Below, piece by piece: positions 20,756 to 29,715 of a DNA stretch of 64,000 bases. Position numbers and translations under genes: made by a program. The notes beneath the pieces were generated by a model that was given only the letters and a program-made list of their open reading frames with translations, ran no database searches and was not told the DNA's origin. Positions within the stretch are counted from its first letter, which is position 1. Every line of letters begins with the position of its first letter. Source of the stretch: Pseudomonadales bacterium (GTDB lineage Bacteria; Pseudomonadota; Gammaproteobacteria; Pseudomonadales; Azotimanducaceae); assembly GCA_023300545.1 (NCBI GenBank), contig JALZVT010000044.1:53125-117124 (forward strand), given 5' to 3'.

Positions 20756-22393
20756 ATGTTACTACATCTCACTGTCAGGGATTTCGCGTTGGTGCGCGAG
20801 CTGGACGTCGATTTTGCCGGAGGCCTAACCGCCATCACCGGTGAATCGGGTGCCGGTAAATCCATTCTGCTGGGCGCGCTCGGTATGGTGCTGGGCGATC
20901 GTGCCAGCTCCGAGAACATTCGCCCGGGCTCTCCAAAGGCCGATATCTCTGCCGAGTTTGATATCAACCTCAACCCACTGCTGCAGGACTTTTTGGAGCG
21001 CCGCGAGTTAGTTGACGGGGAGAGTAACGAACGCTGTCTGCTTCGGCGGGTGATCAACCGCGAAGGTCGCTCACGCGCGTTCGTCAACGGTATTCCAGTC
21101 AATCGCTCAGATCTGCGCCAGCTGTCTGGGCACCTCATCGACATTCACGCCCAGGACGACCACCAGCGCCTGCTGCAGCGCGACGTGCAGCTCAGCTTGC
21201 TCGACGACTACGGCGTTGACGAGACGCTGCGCGACAAGGTGCGCGACAACTACCTCAACTGGCAAGACACCGAGAATCGTCTCGAAAGCCTGCAGGGCAA
21301 GCTCGGCACCCACGGCGACCGCGCCGCTCTGCTCGCCTATCAGGTCGAAGAACTCGAACAACTGAATCTGGGAGAAGGCGAGGTGGCTCGCCTTGAAACT
21401 GACCACCGGCGCCTGTCGCAGATCACTGATTTACAGCACACCACGGCTGATGCGCTAGACGGCCTGGGCGATGGCAACCCGCTGACCTCACTGATCGCCC
21501 GCGTCAATCTGCTCACCGACGATCACGAAGCTCTCACCGCCGCGCAAGATTTGCTCAACTCAGCCCAGTCGAACATGGACGAAGCCGTGAGCGAACTGCG
21601 GCGCTATCAAGACAGCCTTGAAACCGATCCGGAAGCCCTGCAGACGGTCGAAACCCGCATGCAAACGCTGCACGATCAGGCGCGCAAGCACCGCGTAGAG
21701 CCCGAAGACTTGCAAGAGCGGTTTGTGGCACTGCAGGAAGAGCTTGCCGACATTGGTGGCGGCCAGGAAGAAATGTCACGGCTGCAAGAAGACGTGGTGA
21801 AACTCAAAGCCACTTATAAGCGCAGCGGCGCCAAGCTGACCAAGGCGCGCATTGATGCGGCTGAAGGGTTCTGCAAATCCATCAGTCACTATCTTGACGC
21901 GCTGGGAATAAAGAACGGCAAACTCAGCCTGAAGTTTCACGCCACCGAAGCGGCAACCGGCCTCGAAACAGTTGAGTACTACGTACAGACCAACCCGAAA
22001 TACCCCGCCGGCCCAATGAGTAAAATCGCCTCAGGCGGCGAACGCGCCCGTATTGGTCTCGCTATTCAGGTGGTTGCTGCCGAGAAAACAAAGCTGCCCA
22101 GCCTGGTGCTGGACGAGGCAGATGTTGGCGTTGGTGGCACTACCGCTGACACCCTTGGCCGATTGCTGCGCAAACTGTCGCAACACACTCAGGTGCTGTG
22201 CGTTACCCATGCCCCGCAAATTGCGGCGCTGGGCGAACATCATTTGTTGGTATCAAAAAGCGACGACGCCGATTCGACCATCGAGCCGCTCAGCAAAACT
22301 GCACGCATCGCAGAAATTGCCCGCATGTTAGGTGGCGCCGAAATCGACGCCAAGACCCGCGCCTACGCACGCAGCCTTATGGCCAACGCCTAA
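20756..22393 (+). CDS. recN: DNA repair protein RecN
   Basis: SMC-like ATPase involved in double-strand break repair. The 545 aa protein has Walker A GESGAGKS near residue 26, coiled-coil arms (about 150-370), the ABC signature SGGERARIGLA and Walker B LVLDEADVGVGGTTADTLG, then an H-loop THAPQIAALG. The length is normal. No ribosome site is obvious before the ATG, which lies close to divergent hrcA. Its stop is followed by a GGGGTCAG palindrome and convergent bamE. Confidence 0.97.
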   Translation: MLLHLTVRDFALVRELDVDFAGGLTAITGESGAGKSILLGALGMVLGDRASSENIRPGSPKADISAEFDINLNPLLQDFLERRELVDGESNERCLLRRVINREGRSRAFVNGIPVNRSDLRQLSGHLIDIHAQDDHQRLLQRDVQLSLLDDYGVDETLRDKVRDNYLNWQDTENRLESLQGKLGTHGDRAALLAYQVEELEQLNLGEGEVARLETDHRRLSQITDLQHTTADALDGLGDGNPLTSLIARVNLLTDDHEALTAAQDLLNSAQSNMDEAVSELRRYQDSLETDPEALQTVETRMQTLHDQARKHRVEPEDLQERFVALQEELADIGGGQEEMSRLQEDVVKLKATYKRSGAKLTKARIDAAEGFCKSISHYLDALGIKNGKLSLKFHATEAATGLETVEYYVQTNPKYPAGPMSKIASGGERARIGLAIQVVAAEKTKLPSLVLDEADVGVGGTTADTLGRLLRKLSQHTQVLCVTHAPQIAALGEHHLLVSKSDDADSTIEPLSKTARIAEIARMLGGAEIDAKTRAYARSLMANA

Positions 22394-22402
22394 CCAGAAC
22401 CG

Positions 22403-22426
22403 GGGGTCAGAATTCATTCTGACCCC
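22403..22426. repeat. REP-like palindrome, copy 4
   Basis: Arms GGGGTCAGAAT / ATTCTGACCCC with a single mismatch at the centre. It lies in the 39 bp between the convergent recN and bamE stops and could serve as a shared transcription stop. Confidence 0.85.
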
Positions 22427-22432
22427 TGCCTC

Positions 22433-23005
22433 TTAGCCAGCAGCGTCTACCACCACGGTGTCGACAACCACGCCGTCGACAACCACCTCATCCACATCAG
22501 CGCTCGCTTCAACATCAACGTCGACATCGGTTCCAAGCCCCGTCTTAATTACCGCATCGACGTCTGCATCGACATCAAGGCCTGTTTCAACTCCCGCCTC
22601 AGTCACGGCGTCGGCATCCAAAGTGCCGATCTCCACGTCGTCTTTGGGTTGTGCTGTCGTTGGCGGAATATCGCCGCTAAAGTGCGATAACTTTTCGCCG
22701 CTAAAAAACAACGAGACCGTCGAGTTCACTTCATAAAACCCGGGATTCTCGAGCGTATATACGTAGTCCCAGCGAGCATCATTAAAGGTGTTGCGCACCA
22801 CCGGCTCACCCATGATGTAGGCCACCTGAGAACGGGTCATGCCCGGCTTCAGCTGGTCGACCATCGCCTGGGTAATCACATTGCCCTGCTGCACCACCAC
22901 TTTGTGCACGCGGGGCCAGCCACAGCCACCCAGCAGCGCCACAACAAGCGCGCCCAACGTAAAATGGCGAGCAACAGAACCAAGGGTTTGACGAGAAACA
23001 GGCAT
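22433..23005 (-). CDS. bamE: Outer membrane assembly lipoprotein BamE (SmpA/OmlA) with acidic tail
   Basis: Lipoprotein of the BAM complex that inserts outer-membrane beta-barrels. The 190 aa form starting at ATG 23005 has a signal peptide and lipobox LLGGC (Cys28), then the family core VVQQGNVITQAMVDQLKPGM, TRSQVAYIMGEPVV and DARWDYVYTLENPG. From about residue 120 a long Asp/Val-rich tail follows (units such as DVDADVDAV, DVDVDVEASADVD), absent from ordinary BamE. A GTG-started extension to 23065 would place 20 residues before the signal peptide and is less likely. Next to rnfH and recN as expected; fur, often present here, is missing. Confidence 0.92.
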   Translation of the reverse strand: MPVSRQTLGSVARHFTLGALVVALLGGCGWPRVHKVVVQQGNVITQAMVDQLKPGMTRSQVAYIMGEPVVRNTFNDARWDYVYTLENPGFYEVNSTVSLFFSGEKLSHFSGDIPPTTAQPKDDVEIGTLDADAVTEAGVETGLDVDADVDAVIKTGLGTDVDVDVEASADVDEVVVDGVVVDTVVVDAAG

Positions 23006-23107
23006 CCAGTACAACCGGGGAAGCAATAAGGCCCGGATAATATCGAACGGCGTCGCTGAACGCACCCTGTACCGACCCGCCCCGGTCCGACACAGATCCG
23101 GCCCAAA

Positions 23108-23386
23108 TTACTTGCTATTCGCGGCCCGCTGCTGGCGCGCCGTCATTGGGTCGATGTCGAGTTCGCGATAGATCTCTACCCGGTCGCCGTCCGTCAGAAG
23201 CTGGCTACGATCACTAACCAACTGATTGAACACCCCCACCGGCAGCGCCGCCAAGTTAAGCCCCGCAAAGGGTTCCTGGTTGGCAACGGCCGCCAGCGCA
23301 TCCGCAACGCTTGCGCCATCGGGCAACTCCACCGGCTCATCAAACTGCACATCGGGCAGGGCGTATGCCACCGTGACGGCAATCAT
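23108..23386 (-). CDS. rnfH: RnfH family ubiquitin-like protein
   Basis: Small beta-grasp protein of unknown precise role, almost always linked to ratA. The 92 aa sequence has the family features VTVAYALPDVQ, PDGASVADAL, NLAALPVGVF and TDGDRVEIYRELDIDP. The ATG at 23386 starts 10 bp after the ratA stop, and the pair is probably co-transcribed. A longer reading frame upstream overlaps ratA and is not needed. Confidence 0.92.
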   Translation of the reverse strand: MIAVTVAYALPDVQFDEPVELPDGASVADALAAVANQEPFAGLNLAALPVGVFNQLVSDRSQLLTDGDRVEIYRELDIDPMTARQQRAANSK

Positions 23387-23396
23387 TGTGTCGCGC

Positions 23397-23861
23397 TCAA
23401 GAAACCTCGCCGCCGTACAGCAACTGGGCCCGTTCGCAAAAACACTCAACCAACGTGGTGGTTGCGCGCTCAAACAGCACGCCAAAGGTGCGGCGCAACA
23501 GCGGATTTTTGCGCGCCAACTCAAAGCGCATATCCAGCGCGAGCTTGCAGCCGCTGACAGAACCATCACCCAGAGCAACAAAATCCCAGCGCCCAGCAAA
23601 TTGCTCGAACGGCCCTTCGACCAACGACAACTCAATCGAACTGTGCGAGTTCATCTGGTTGCGGGTGATAAAACTCTGGGACACACCCGCCGCGCGCGCC
23701 TCAACCCGCGCCTCAACCACATCAGGCGATTCACTGATCACCTCAATCGATTCGCACCAAGGCAAAAAGCTCGGGTATGCCCGCACGTCAGCCACCATCG
23801 CAAACAGATCAGCCTGAGCAAACGGCAACAACGCTGAACGTTGAACGTGAGTGACAGCCAT
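23397..23861 (-). CDS. ratA: RatA family toxin / coenzyme Q-binding START-like protein
   Basis: COQ10/START-like protein; E. coli RatA has been reported to block 70S association, while homologues bind ubiquinone. The 154 aa protein shows the family N-terminus VQRSALLPFAQADLFAMVADVRAYPSFLPWC, split here across two motifs, and C-terminal FELARKNPLLRRTFGVLF. The ATG at 23861 gives the usual length. It is 11 bp downstream of the sodium-dependent transporter and directly upstream of rnfH, the standard ratA-rnfH pair divergent from smpB. Confidence 0.9.
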   Translation of the reverse strand: MAVTHVQRSALLPFAQADLFAMVADVRAYPSFLPWCESIEVISESPDVVEARVEARAAGVSQSFITRNQMNSHSSIELSLVEGPFEQFAGRWDFVALGDGSVSGCKLALDMRFELARKNPLLRRTFGVLFERATTTLVECFCERAQLLYGGEVS

Positions 23862-23872
23862 AACAGCAGTGC

Positions 23873-25246
23873 TTACCCCATCACCGTGTCGTAGATGGTT
23901 TTGACAAACACAATCAACACACCGGCTGGCGCAATCACTTTGATCGACAGCATCCACAACGACGCGGCCAAGCCTTCTTTCAGGCCAAGCTGCTCAAAAA
24001 CCAATTCTTTAGGCAGCGCGTAACCCACAAACAGAGCGATCAACAAACCACCCAGCGGCAACATAATGTTTTGCGACACATAGTCGACAAAGTCGAACAC
24101 GGTTTTGTCGCCCAGCACATGCACATCTGACCAAATGTTGAACGAGAACACCGACCCCAAACCCAGCAACCAGCAAATAACCCCAAGCGAAATCGCAACG
24201 CGAGAGCGCTTGGCGTTGTATTCCTCAACAAGGTAGGCAAGCGCCGGTTCTAGCAACGAAATAGCAGAGGTAATCGCCGCGAAGCTCACCAGAATAAAGA
24301 ACAGCGCCCCAAACAAAATACCGGCACCCATCTGGCCAAAGGCCAATGGCACGGTCACAAACATCAGGCCCGGGCCCTGCGCCGGCTCAAGGCCGTTGGC
24401 AAACACAATGGGGAAGATCGCAAGCCCGGCCAGAATGGCAACCGCCGTATCGAGCCCTGCAATCATAAACACGGTGCTCGAAATTTTAGCGTCGCTTGGC
24501 AAGTAAGCGCCGTAGGCCATGATCGCGCCCATACCCAAACTTAAGGTAAAGAACGCCTGCCCCATCGCAATCAACCAGCCATCAACCGTCACCTTGCTCC
24601 AGTCAAAGCCAATCATAAAATCGACACCCTGAGCAAAGCCGCCCGAGGTCACTGCGTAACCCAAAAGGATCAGCAGCAGAATAAACAGCAGCGGCATAAA
24701 CCACTTCACCGCGCGCTCGATGCCTTTGCTAACGCCGCCAGACACAATCCAGACGGTCAGCACCATAAACAGCGTTTGCCAGAACACCATTTGCAACGGG
24801 CTCGCGTGAAAATCGCTCAGCACCTGCTGGGCAGACTCTGCCGTGATGGCCACCATCTCGCCGCGGGCCATAAGCTGCACATAGTTCAGCGCCCAGCCGG
24901 CAATAACGGCGTAGTAAGACAAAATAAAGAAGCCAGCCAGCACACCCAGCCAACCAATAGCGCTCCAATAGCTGCCTGCGTTTGAAACCGCGATCAGCTT
25001 GCGCATGCTGTTGATGGGGCTTTCGCGCCCATAGCGCCCCATGAGGGTCTCGCCAATCATGATCGGCACGCCAATCGCCGCGACACACACCAGATAGATC
25101 AGCACAAAGGCGCCACCACCGTTATCGCCAGCGATGTAGGGAAACTTCCAGATGTTGCCCAGCCCTACCGCCGAGCCCGCCGCGGCCAGAATAAAGAGCC
25201 AACGGCTCGACCACATGCCGTGCCGGGATTCGCTCGGTGTCGCCAT
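23873..25246 (-). CDS. Sodium-dependent transporter of the NSS/SNF family
   Basis: Predicted Na+-coupled amino-acid or amine importer of the LeuT/MhsT family in the inner membrane, 457 aa and about 11-12 helices. TM1 has the substrate/Na+ unwound region GSAVGLGNIWKFPYIAGDNG, followed by GGAFVLIYL; TM6 and TM8 regions are present (LSLGMGAIMAYGAYL, SFAAITSAISLLEP). The substrate cannot be inferred. The ATG at 25246 is divergent from smpB, and the gene is inserted between smpB and ratA, which are usually direct neighbours. Confidence 0.93.
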   Translation of the reverse strand: MATPSESRHGMWSSRWLFILAAAGSAVGLGNIWKFPYIAGDNGGGAFVLIYLVCVAAIGVPIMIGETLMGRYGRESPINSMRKLIAVSNAGSYWSAIGWLGVLAGFFILSYYAVIAGWALNYVQLMARGEMVAITAESAQQVLSDFHASPLQMVFWQTLFMVLTVWIVSGGVSKGIERAVKWFMPLLFILLLILLGYAVTSGGFAQGVDFMIGFDWSKVTVDGWLIAMGQAFFTLSLGMGAIMAYGAYLPSDAKISSTVFMIAGLDTAVAILAGLAIFPIVFANGLEPAQGPGLMFVTVPLAFGQMGAGILFGALFFILVSFAAITSAISLLEPALAYLVEEYNAKRSRVAISLGVICWLLGLGSVFSFNIWSDVHVLGDKTVFDFVDYVSQNIMLPLGGLLIALFVGYALPKELVFEQLGLKEGLAASLWMLSIKVIAPAGVLIVFVKTIYDTVMG

Positions 25247-25349
25247 ATCAGGTGGTTCTCTCTTTAACTAATAGATGAAGGGGGACAAATTTCGCCGCGA
25301 ATTGTCGCTTATGCCCGAAACCGCGACAAGGCACGGCTATACTCCGCCC

Positions 25350-25832
25350 ATGGCCAAGAAGAAGCACAATAAAACCCCAAGCAACACGATTGCCGAGAAC
25401 CGCCGCGCCAGGCACGACTACGCCCTGGAAGACCGGTTTGAGGCGGGACTCGTGCTGGAAGGCTGGGAAGTAAAGTCGATGCGGGCCGGCATGGCCCAAC
25501 TCACCGATACCTACGTGCACGTGCGCGACGGCGAGGCGTGGCTGATCAACGCCCACATCACGCCGCTCGCCAGCGCCAGCACCCACATCGTTGCCGACCC
25601 CATGCGCATTCGCAAGATGTTGCTGCACGCCAAAGAGATTGCCAAGATCTTCCAGTCTATCTCGGCCAAGGGCTACACGGCCGTGGCCCTGCGCCTGTAC
25701 TGGAAAGACAACAAGGTGAAGTGCGAGCTCGCCCTGGCCAAAGGCAAACAAGAGCACGACAAGCGCAAATCTATCGCTGAGCGCGACTGGAACCGGCAGA
25801 AGCAGCGGGTGTTGCGAACCGATAACCGATAA
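25350..25832 (+). CDS. smpB: SsrA-binding protein SmpB
   Basis: Binds tmRNA and brings it to stalled ribosomes for trans-translation. The 160 aa protein has the oligonucleotide-binding barrel with [43 protein letters not shown] and the C-terminal Lys/Arg tail [17 protein letters not shown]. The ATG at 25350 matches the family start MAKKKHN; an in-frame extension to 25275 is not conserved. Its RNA partner ssrA lies 184 bp downstream. Confidence 0.97.
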   Translation: MAKKKHNKTPSNTIAENRRARHDYALEDRFEAGLVLEGWEVKSMRAGMAQLTDTYVHVRDGEAWLINAHITPLASASTHIVADPMRIRKMLLHAKEIAKIFQSISAKGYTAVALRLYWKDNKVKCELALAKGKQEHDKRKSIAERDWNRQKQRVLRTDNR

Positions 25833-25848
25833 CCCCACACGCCAACCC

Positions 25849-25872
25849 GGGGTCAGAATTAATTCTGACCCC
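25849..25872. repeat. REP-like palindrome, copy 5 (perfect)
   Basis: Perfect palindrome, arms GGGGTCAGAATT / AATTCTGACCCC, 16 bp after the smpB stop and 144 bp before ssrA. It may end smpB transcription. Confidence 0.85.
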
Positions 25873-26016
25873 TTCCGCTTCTCCGCCATCTCCCCCCTTG
25901 AAACCCCCAAAACCCGCCCCAATTCACACTACAGCGGTCCAAAAACGACCATCCAGCAACAAACAGCCGGGGAACTGGTACACTCCCCGCCGGTCAAATT
26001 CTACGACCACCCAAAT

Positions 26017-26377
26017 GGGGGCGACTTGGCTTCGACGCCGGATATGACGCCTTAGGTGCATGCCGAGAGGGTAGTAACTCTCGTAAAACAATTGCTGTAA
26101 CTTTTTTTAGTTGCCAACGACGAAAACTACGCACTAGCGGCCTAAGAACCCGCTTACCTCGGAGGATCTCTGCCAGTGGAGAGAATCAGAGGGCAATGTT
26201 CACTGGACCGCGATGGATGTCTCGCTCGGGGCTGAAGCGCTAAAACTAATCGAGATCGTCTGTAACACCCCGCCCGCTGGGCCGTTATAAGACTAAATTA
26301 ATTAGCGGAACCAAGCATGTGAAGATCCGAGGGAAGAGTACTGACGGACGCGGGTTCAACTCCCGCCGCCTCCACCA
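26017..26377 (+). ncRNA. ssrA: Transfer-messenger RNA (tmRNA)
   Basis: The 5' end GGGGGCGACTTGGCTTCGAC pairs with the 3' acceptor CGCCTCC-A-CCA, and the T-arm CGGGTTCAACTCCCG is intact. The tag reading frame begins with the resume codon GCC at 26113 and encodes ANDENYALAA followed by TAA at 26143-26145, the same tag as E. coli. Ribosome rescue with smpB upstream. CCA is encoded. The 361-base length is normal. Confidence 0.97.
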
Positions 26378-26381
26378 ACCT

Positions 26382-26447
26382 AATTTCGCTGCGCGAAATT
26401 GGGCGCCTAGCAGCGCCGAATAAGCCGCAGTGATTTGCGCAGCAAAT
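26382..26447 (+). other. Three small hairpins in the ssrA 3' flank
   Basis: Directly after ssrA there are AATTTCGC-TGC-GCGAAATT (26382-26400), GGCGC...GCGCC (26402-26418) and ATTTGC-GCA-GCAAAT (26433-26447). The first is an 8 bp perfect stem with a three-base loop and may aid tmRNA 3' processing or termination, but none is followed by a T-run. No integrase gene or att repeat is seen at this common integration site. Confidence 0.5.
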
Positions 26448-26504
26448 TGCGAGAGGCCCTTGCTGACAGGGCTTAATGCGCAGATGCTAATCACCGAGCC
26501 TCCT

Positions 26505-26528
26505 AAAAAATGGGGGATTTCTCCCCCA
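26505..26528 (-). terminator. Rho-independent terminator of the tandem-repeat lipoprotein gene
   Basis: On the minus strand TGGGGGA-GAAA-TCCCCCA is followed directly by a TTTTTT run (complement of the A-run at 26505-26510). It starts 7 bp past the stop of the 1030-residue lipoprotein gene, so it closes the ECF operon. Confidence 0.85.
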
Positions 26529-26534
26529 CCTCAG

Positions 26535-29500
26535 CTACCCCTCAGGCGTAGTCCGCACCGTGAACCCTTCACTGCGCCGCGTCCCAACCGTCCAGTCATC
26601 AAACTGCCGATTAGTCACGGCGCCACCGCGCACGGCACCCACATGGGTCATGTCATAGCCGCCCGTATCGCCCGCAACGTCCTGGTTAAACCCACCAACC
26701 CCGTCGTCCGCAATAATGAATGGTGAACGAGTGTCATCCGCATCCACCACGCCATCTCGATTAGTATCACCATCCAAGAAGCCGTTGAGGAACGCGGGAT
26801 TAGCGACCAAACCGTTACCAATGCCGCGAATATTGTCCAGATACCAGCCCGCCGTGAAGTTGGCGGGGCGCTCGAACAGTTCACCGGTAAAGTTGATACC
26901 ACCAGACGCCGCTGCGAAGGTTGTGTTTGATATTGGCAGTTCAGGGCCCGCACCGTTGTAATAGACAAGGCCATTACCGTTAGAGTTGTTCCCAGCCACC
27001 GTGCCCGCAGGGAAACCCGTTGACCCAGCGCGCACCACACCAAAGGTGGGGTTTGCGCCCGCTTCATTCGCGCAATGCACCCCATCAAGGTAGGTGGGCC
27101 CTGGAATGTCGATGTCAATGCCGCTCAGATCAGCGCCAGTGTCTGCCTCGAAGCAACCGTTGCGAAAGTTGGCAATTAGCACGTTGGCCATGCGCACCTG
27201 GTCTGTGTTGTCGGCAAACAGAATACCGAACTCGTTGTCGGCCACATCGCCGACCACACTGGTTGAATCACGGCCCACCAGCGTGACGTTCACCAGCCGG
27301 GGGTTGGAATCACCTGCTGTTGTTTCACTCGCGTAAATGCCGGAACGCCCTGAGGCACCATCCGCATCGACGTTGTGGATGACCATCAAATCTTTGATCA
27401 GCCCAGAGAAGTCACGATACCAAACGCCGTCGCGGCCAGAACCCGTGGCCAGTATCCATGACATCCGTGGGTCGCCATTCAAAACGTGCACGCCATCGCG
27501 CGCCGAGTTGTGCGACTGGACAAACGTGAGCGTGGTTGTACTGTCGACACCGTTCAGTACAAGGTTGTCTTGATAGTTAACGGTCAGACCGTCAATGGTC
27601 ACACCCACTGGTGCACCGGCTTCAGCCACAACCACGTAGTCGAGCACGTTGGCGCCCTGGGTACCTGACAAGTTTGGTAGCCCGTTGTAACCCCGCAGAA
27701 ACAGACCACCCCACTCGGCAGACCCGGAAATACCAGCGTCGTCAGAGGTCAGACGAATTGGCCGTGTGCTCGTACCGAGTGCGGCAATCGAGGAACCCGG
27801 AAATACCAGCAGATAGTCTGTTGCATCAACGTTATCACCAGCAATGCGGGTACCCGAGTTGATGGTCAACGTTGCAATGTTCACTTCATCACCCACCTGC
27901 AATCGACCCTCAAGTTCCCAGTCGATGTCACTGGTAAGCGTTGCATTGCTGCTCACCGTTCCAGATATCTCACACACATTGCGACCGGCAGAACGCTCAA
28001 GCGCGGCAATACTTGCGCCGCCCAACGAGGCCGGGCACTCAGACGACCCCACCAGCTCAGCATTCAGACCAACAACAAAGCCTTCACCAGCACCGGTTGC
28101 CACCGTCCAGCCATCAAACTGGGCGTTGCTGGTGGCGCCACCGCGCACGGCACCAATGTGCGTTAAATCATAGCCGCCGGTGTCGTCCGCCACGTCCTGA
28201 TTAAAACCATCAACACCGTCGTCGCCGATGATGAACGGCGAGTTAGCATCTGCTGCTGAGATCGTTCGGTCGTTGTTGGTGTCGCCATCGAGAAACGCGT
28301 TAAGAAAGGTCGAATCGCCAATAAGGCCGTTGCCAATACCGCCAATGTTGTCCAGATACCAGCTCGATGTGAAGTTCTCACTGCGATCGGCAAACTCACC
28401 CGTAAACGTCACCGGGTTTGCAGCGCCGTTGTAATACACCAGGCCGTTGCCGTTCAGACTGTTAGAAGCGGCAACAACACCGTCTGCAAAGCCGGCAGAA
28501 CCATCGCGCACAATCCCAAAGTTTGGGTTAGCACCCGCTTCGTTTGTGCAATGCACGCCGTCCAGATAAGTCGGCCCCGGAACATCTGTATCAATTCCGC
28601 TTAGGTCTGCGCCAGTGTCGGCTTCGAAACAGCCGTTGCGAAAGTTTGCGATCAGCACATTGGCGAGCCGAATCTGGTCTGTATTGTCTGCAAACAAAAT
28701 CCCAAACTCGTTATCGCCATCAGCGCCCTGCTCCGAACTGTTGTCACGACCAACAAGGGTCGCATTAACAATTCGTGGGTTCGAGTTACCAGCTGTTGTT
28801 TCGCTGGCGTAAATACCCGATCGTCCTGCGCTGCCGTCAGCATCGCGATCGTGAATAACCATAAGGTCTTTGATCAGGCCGCTGAAGTCGCGATACCAGA
28901 TACCGTCTCGTGCCGCACCCGTACTCAAAATCCACGACATGCGCGGGTCGCCATTGAGAATATGCAAACCGTCTCGTGCAGAGTTGTGTGACTGCACAAA
29001 CGTGAGCGTCGTGCTGCGATCAACACCGTTGAGCACCAGGTTGTCTGAGTAGGTTACCGTGTTGCCATCAATCTCAACCGAAACTGGGGCACCCGCTTCA
29101 GCAACTACCACATAATCAAGGTCGTTGGCTCCCTGAGTACCTGTCAGTGTTGGTAAGCCGTTGAAGCCACGCAGGAACAACCCACCCCATTCGCCGCGGC
29201 CATCAACGCCGTCGTCGTCTGAAAGGAATTGCACCGGATCACTGCTGGTGCCATTCGCTTGCAACGTTGAGCCTGGAAAAACCAGTAAATAGTCTGTTGC
29301 ATCGACATTATCACCGCGCACTTGGGTGCCGGCCTGAATATCAAGTGTCACCACGCTGTCGATGTTGCCTACCTGCAAACGGCCTTCAAGAAACCAGGTT
29401 TGCGCAGAGGTTAGGGTCGCGCTTTCGGTCAGCTCGCCGCTGATCTCACACTCATTTGCCGCAAGCTCGACAGGCACAAGGTTGCCTACATCAGGGCAGG

Positions 29501-29627
29501 TCGACACGGGCGTCGGGTCTGGAACAGGCGTATCAGCAACGTCGTCGCCGCCTCCGCCACCACAACCGGAAATGGCTGCGGTAAGCGCAAGCACTGGGAA
29601 GTGCAATCGCGGGTTGAATCTCATCAT
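26535..29627 (-). CDS. Lipoprotein of two tandem beta-helix-like units with Ca-loop motifs
   Basis: A 1030 aa predicted outer-membrane or surface lipoprotein with lipobox ISGC (Cys22), a Gly/Asp/Pro-rich linker and two homologous units, about residues 44-530 and 531-1030. The units share long near-identical blocks, for example DNVDATDYLLVFPGS, EWGGLFLRG, LTFVQSHNSARDG, WYRDFSGLIKDLMVIH and GPTYLDGVHC, and read like right-handed beta-helix repeats. Each unit ends with an EF-hand/dockerin-like loop, DGDTNNDRTISAAD (447-460) and DGDTNRDGVVDADD (952-965), likely to bind calcium. I recognise no enzyme motif. It follows the porin gene by 88 bp and ends at a strong terminator. The ribosome site is poor. 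Confidence 0.8.
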   Translation of the reverse strand: MMRFNPRLHFPVLALTAAISGCGGGGGDDVADTPVPDPTPVSTCPDVGNLVPVELAANECEISGELTESATLTSAQTWFLEGRLQVGNIDSVVTLDIQAGTQVRGDNVDATDYLLVFPGSTLQANGTSSDPVQFLSDDDGVDGRGEWGGLFLRGFNGLPTLTGTQGANDLDYVVVAEAGAPVSVEIDGNTVTYSDNLVLNGVDRSTTLTFVQSHNSARDGLHILNGDPRMSWILSTGAARDGIWYRDFSGLIKDLMVIHDRDADGSAGRSGIYASETTAGNSNPRIVNATLVGRDNSSEQGADGDNEFGILFADNTDQIRLANVLIANFRNGCFEADTGADLSGIDTDVPGPTYLDGVHCTNEAGANPNFGIVRDGSAGFADGVVAASNSLNGNGLVYYNGAANPVTFTGEFADRSENFTSSWYLDNIGGIGNGLIGDSTFLNAFLDGDTNNDRTISAADANSPFIIGDDGVDGFNQDVADDTGGYDLTHIGAVRGGATSNAQFDGWTVATGAGEGFVVGLNAELVGSSECPASLGGASIAALERSAGRNVCEISGTVSSNATLTSDIDWELEGRLQVGDEVNIATLTINSGTRIAGDNVDATDYLLVFPGSSIAALGTSTRPIRLTSDDAGISGSAEWGGLFLRGYNGLPNLSGTQGANVLDYVVVAEAGAPVGVTIDGLTVNYQDNLVLNGVDSTTTLTFVQSHNSARDGVHVLNGDPRMSWILATGSGRDGVWYRDFSGLIKDLMVIHNVDADGASGRSGIYASETTAGDSNPRLVNVTLVGRDSTSVVGDVADNEFGILFADNTDQVRMANVLIANFRNGCFEADTGADLSGIDIDIPGPTYLDGVHCANEAGANPTFGVVRAGSTGFPAGTVAGNNSNGNGLVYYNGAGPELPISNTTFAAASGGINFTGELFERPANFTAGWYLDNIRGIGNGLVANPAFLNGFLDGDTNRDGVVDADDTRSPFIIADDGVGGFNQDVAGDTGGYDMTHVGAVRGGAVTNRQFDDWTVGTRRSEGFTVRTTPEG

Positions 29628-29715
29628 GGGGGGGTCGCTCCAAAAACTGGATCAGTAAAGGTAGGGTTCCCATGGTGAGAGACCCCTCAGAGACGACGGG
29701 TTCATTTTGGTCTGG

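Noticed and set aside
26285..26494. 69-codon minus-strand frame containing WWRRRELNPRP
   Set aside because: It is the well-known artefact from translating an RNA gene end; the region is ssrA.
26378..26534. Integrated element at the ssrA 3' end
   Set aside because: No integrase gene, no direct repeat of the tmRNA end downstream, and the next gene is a chromosomal operon end.
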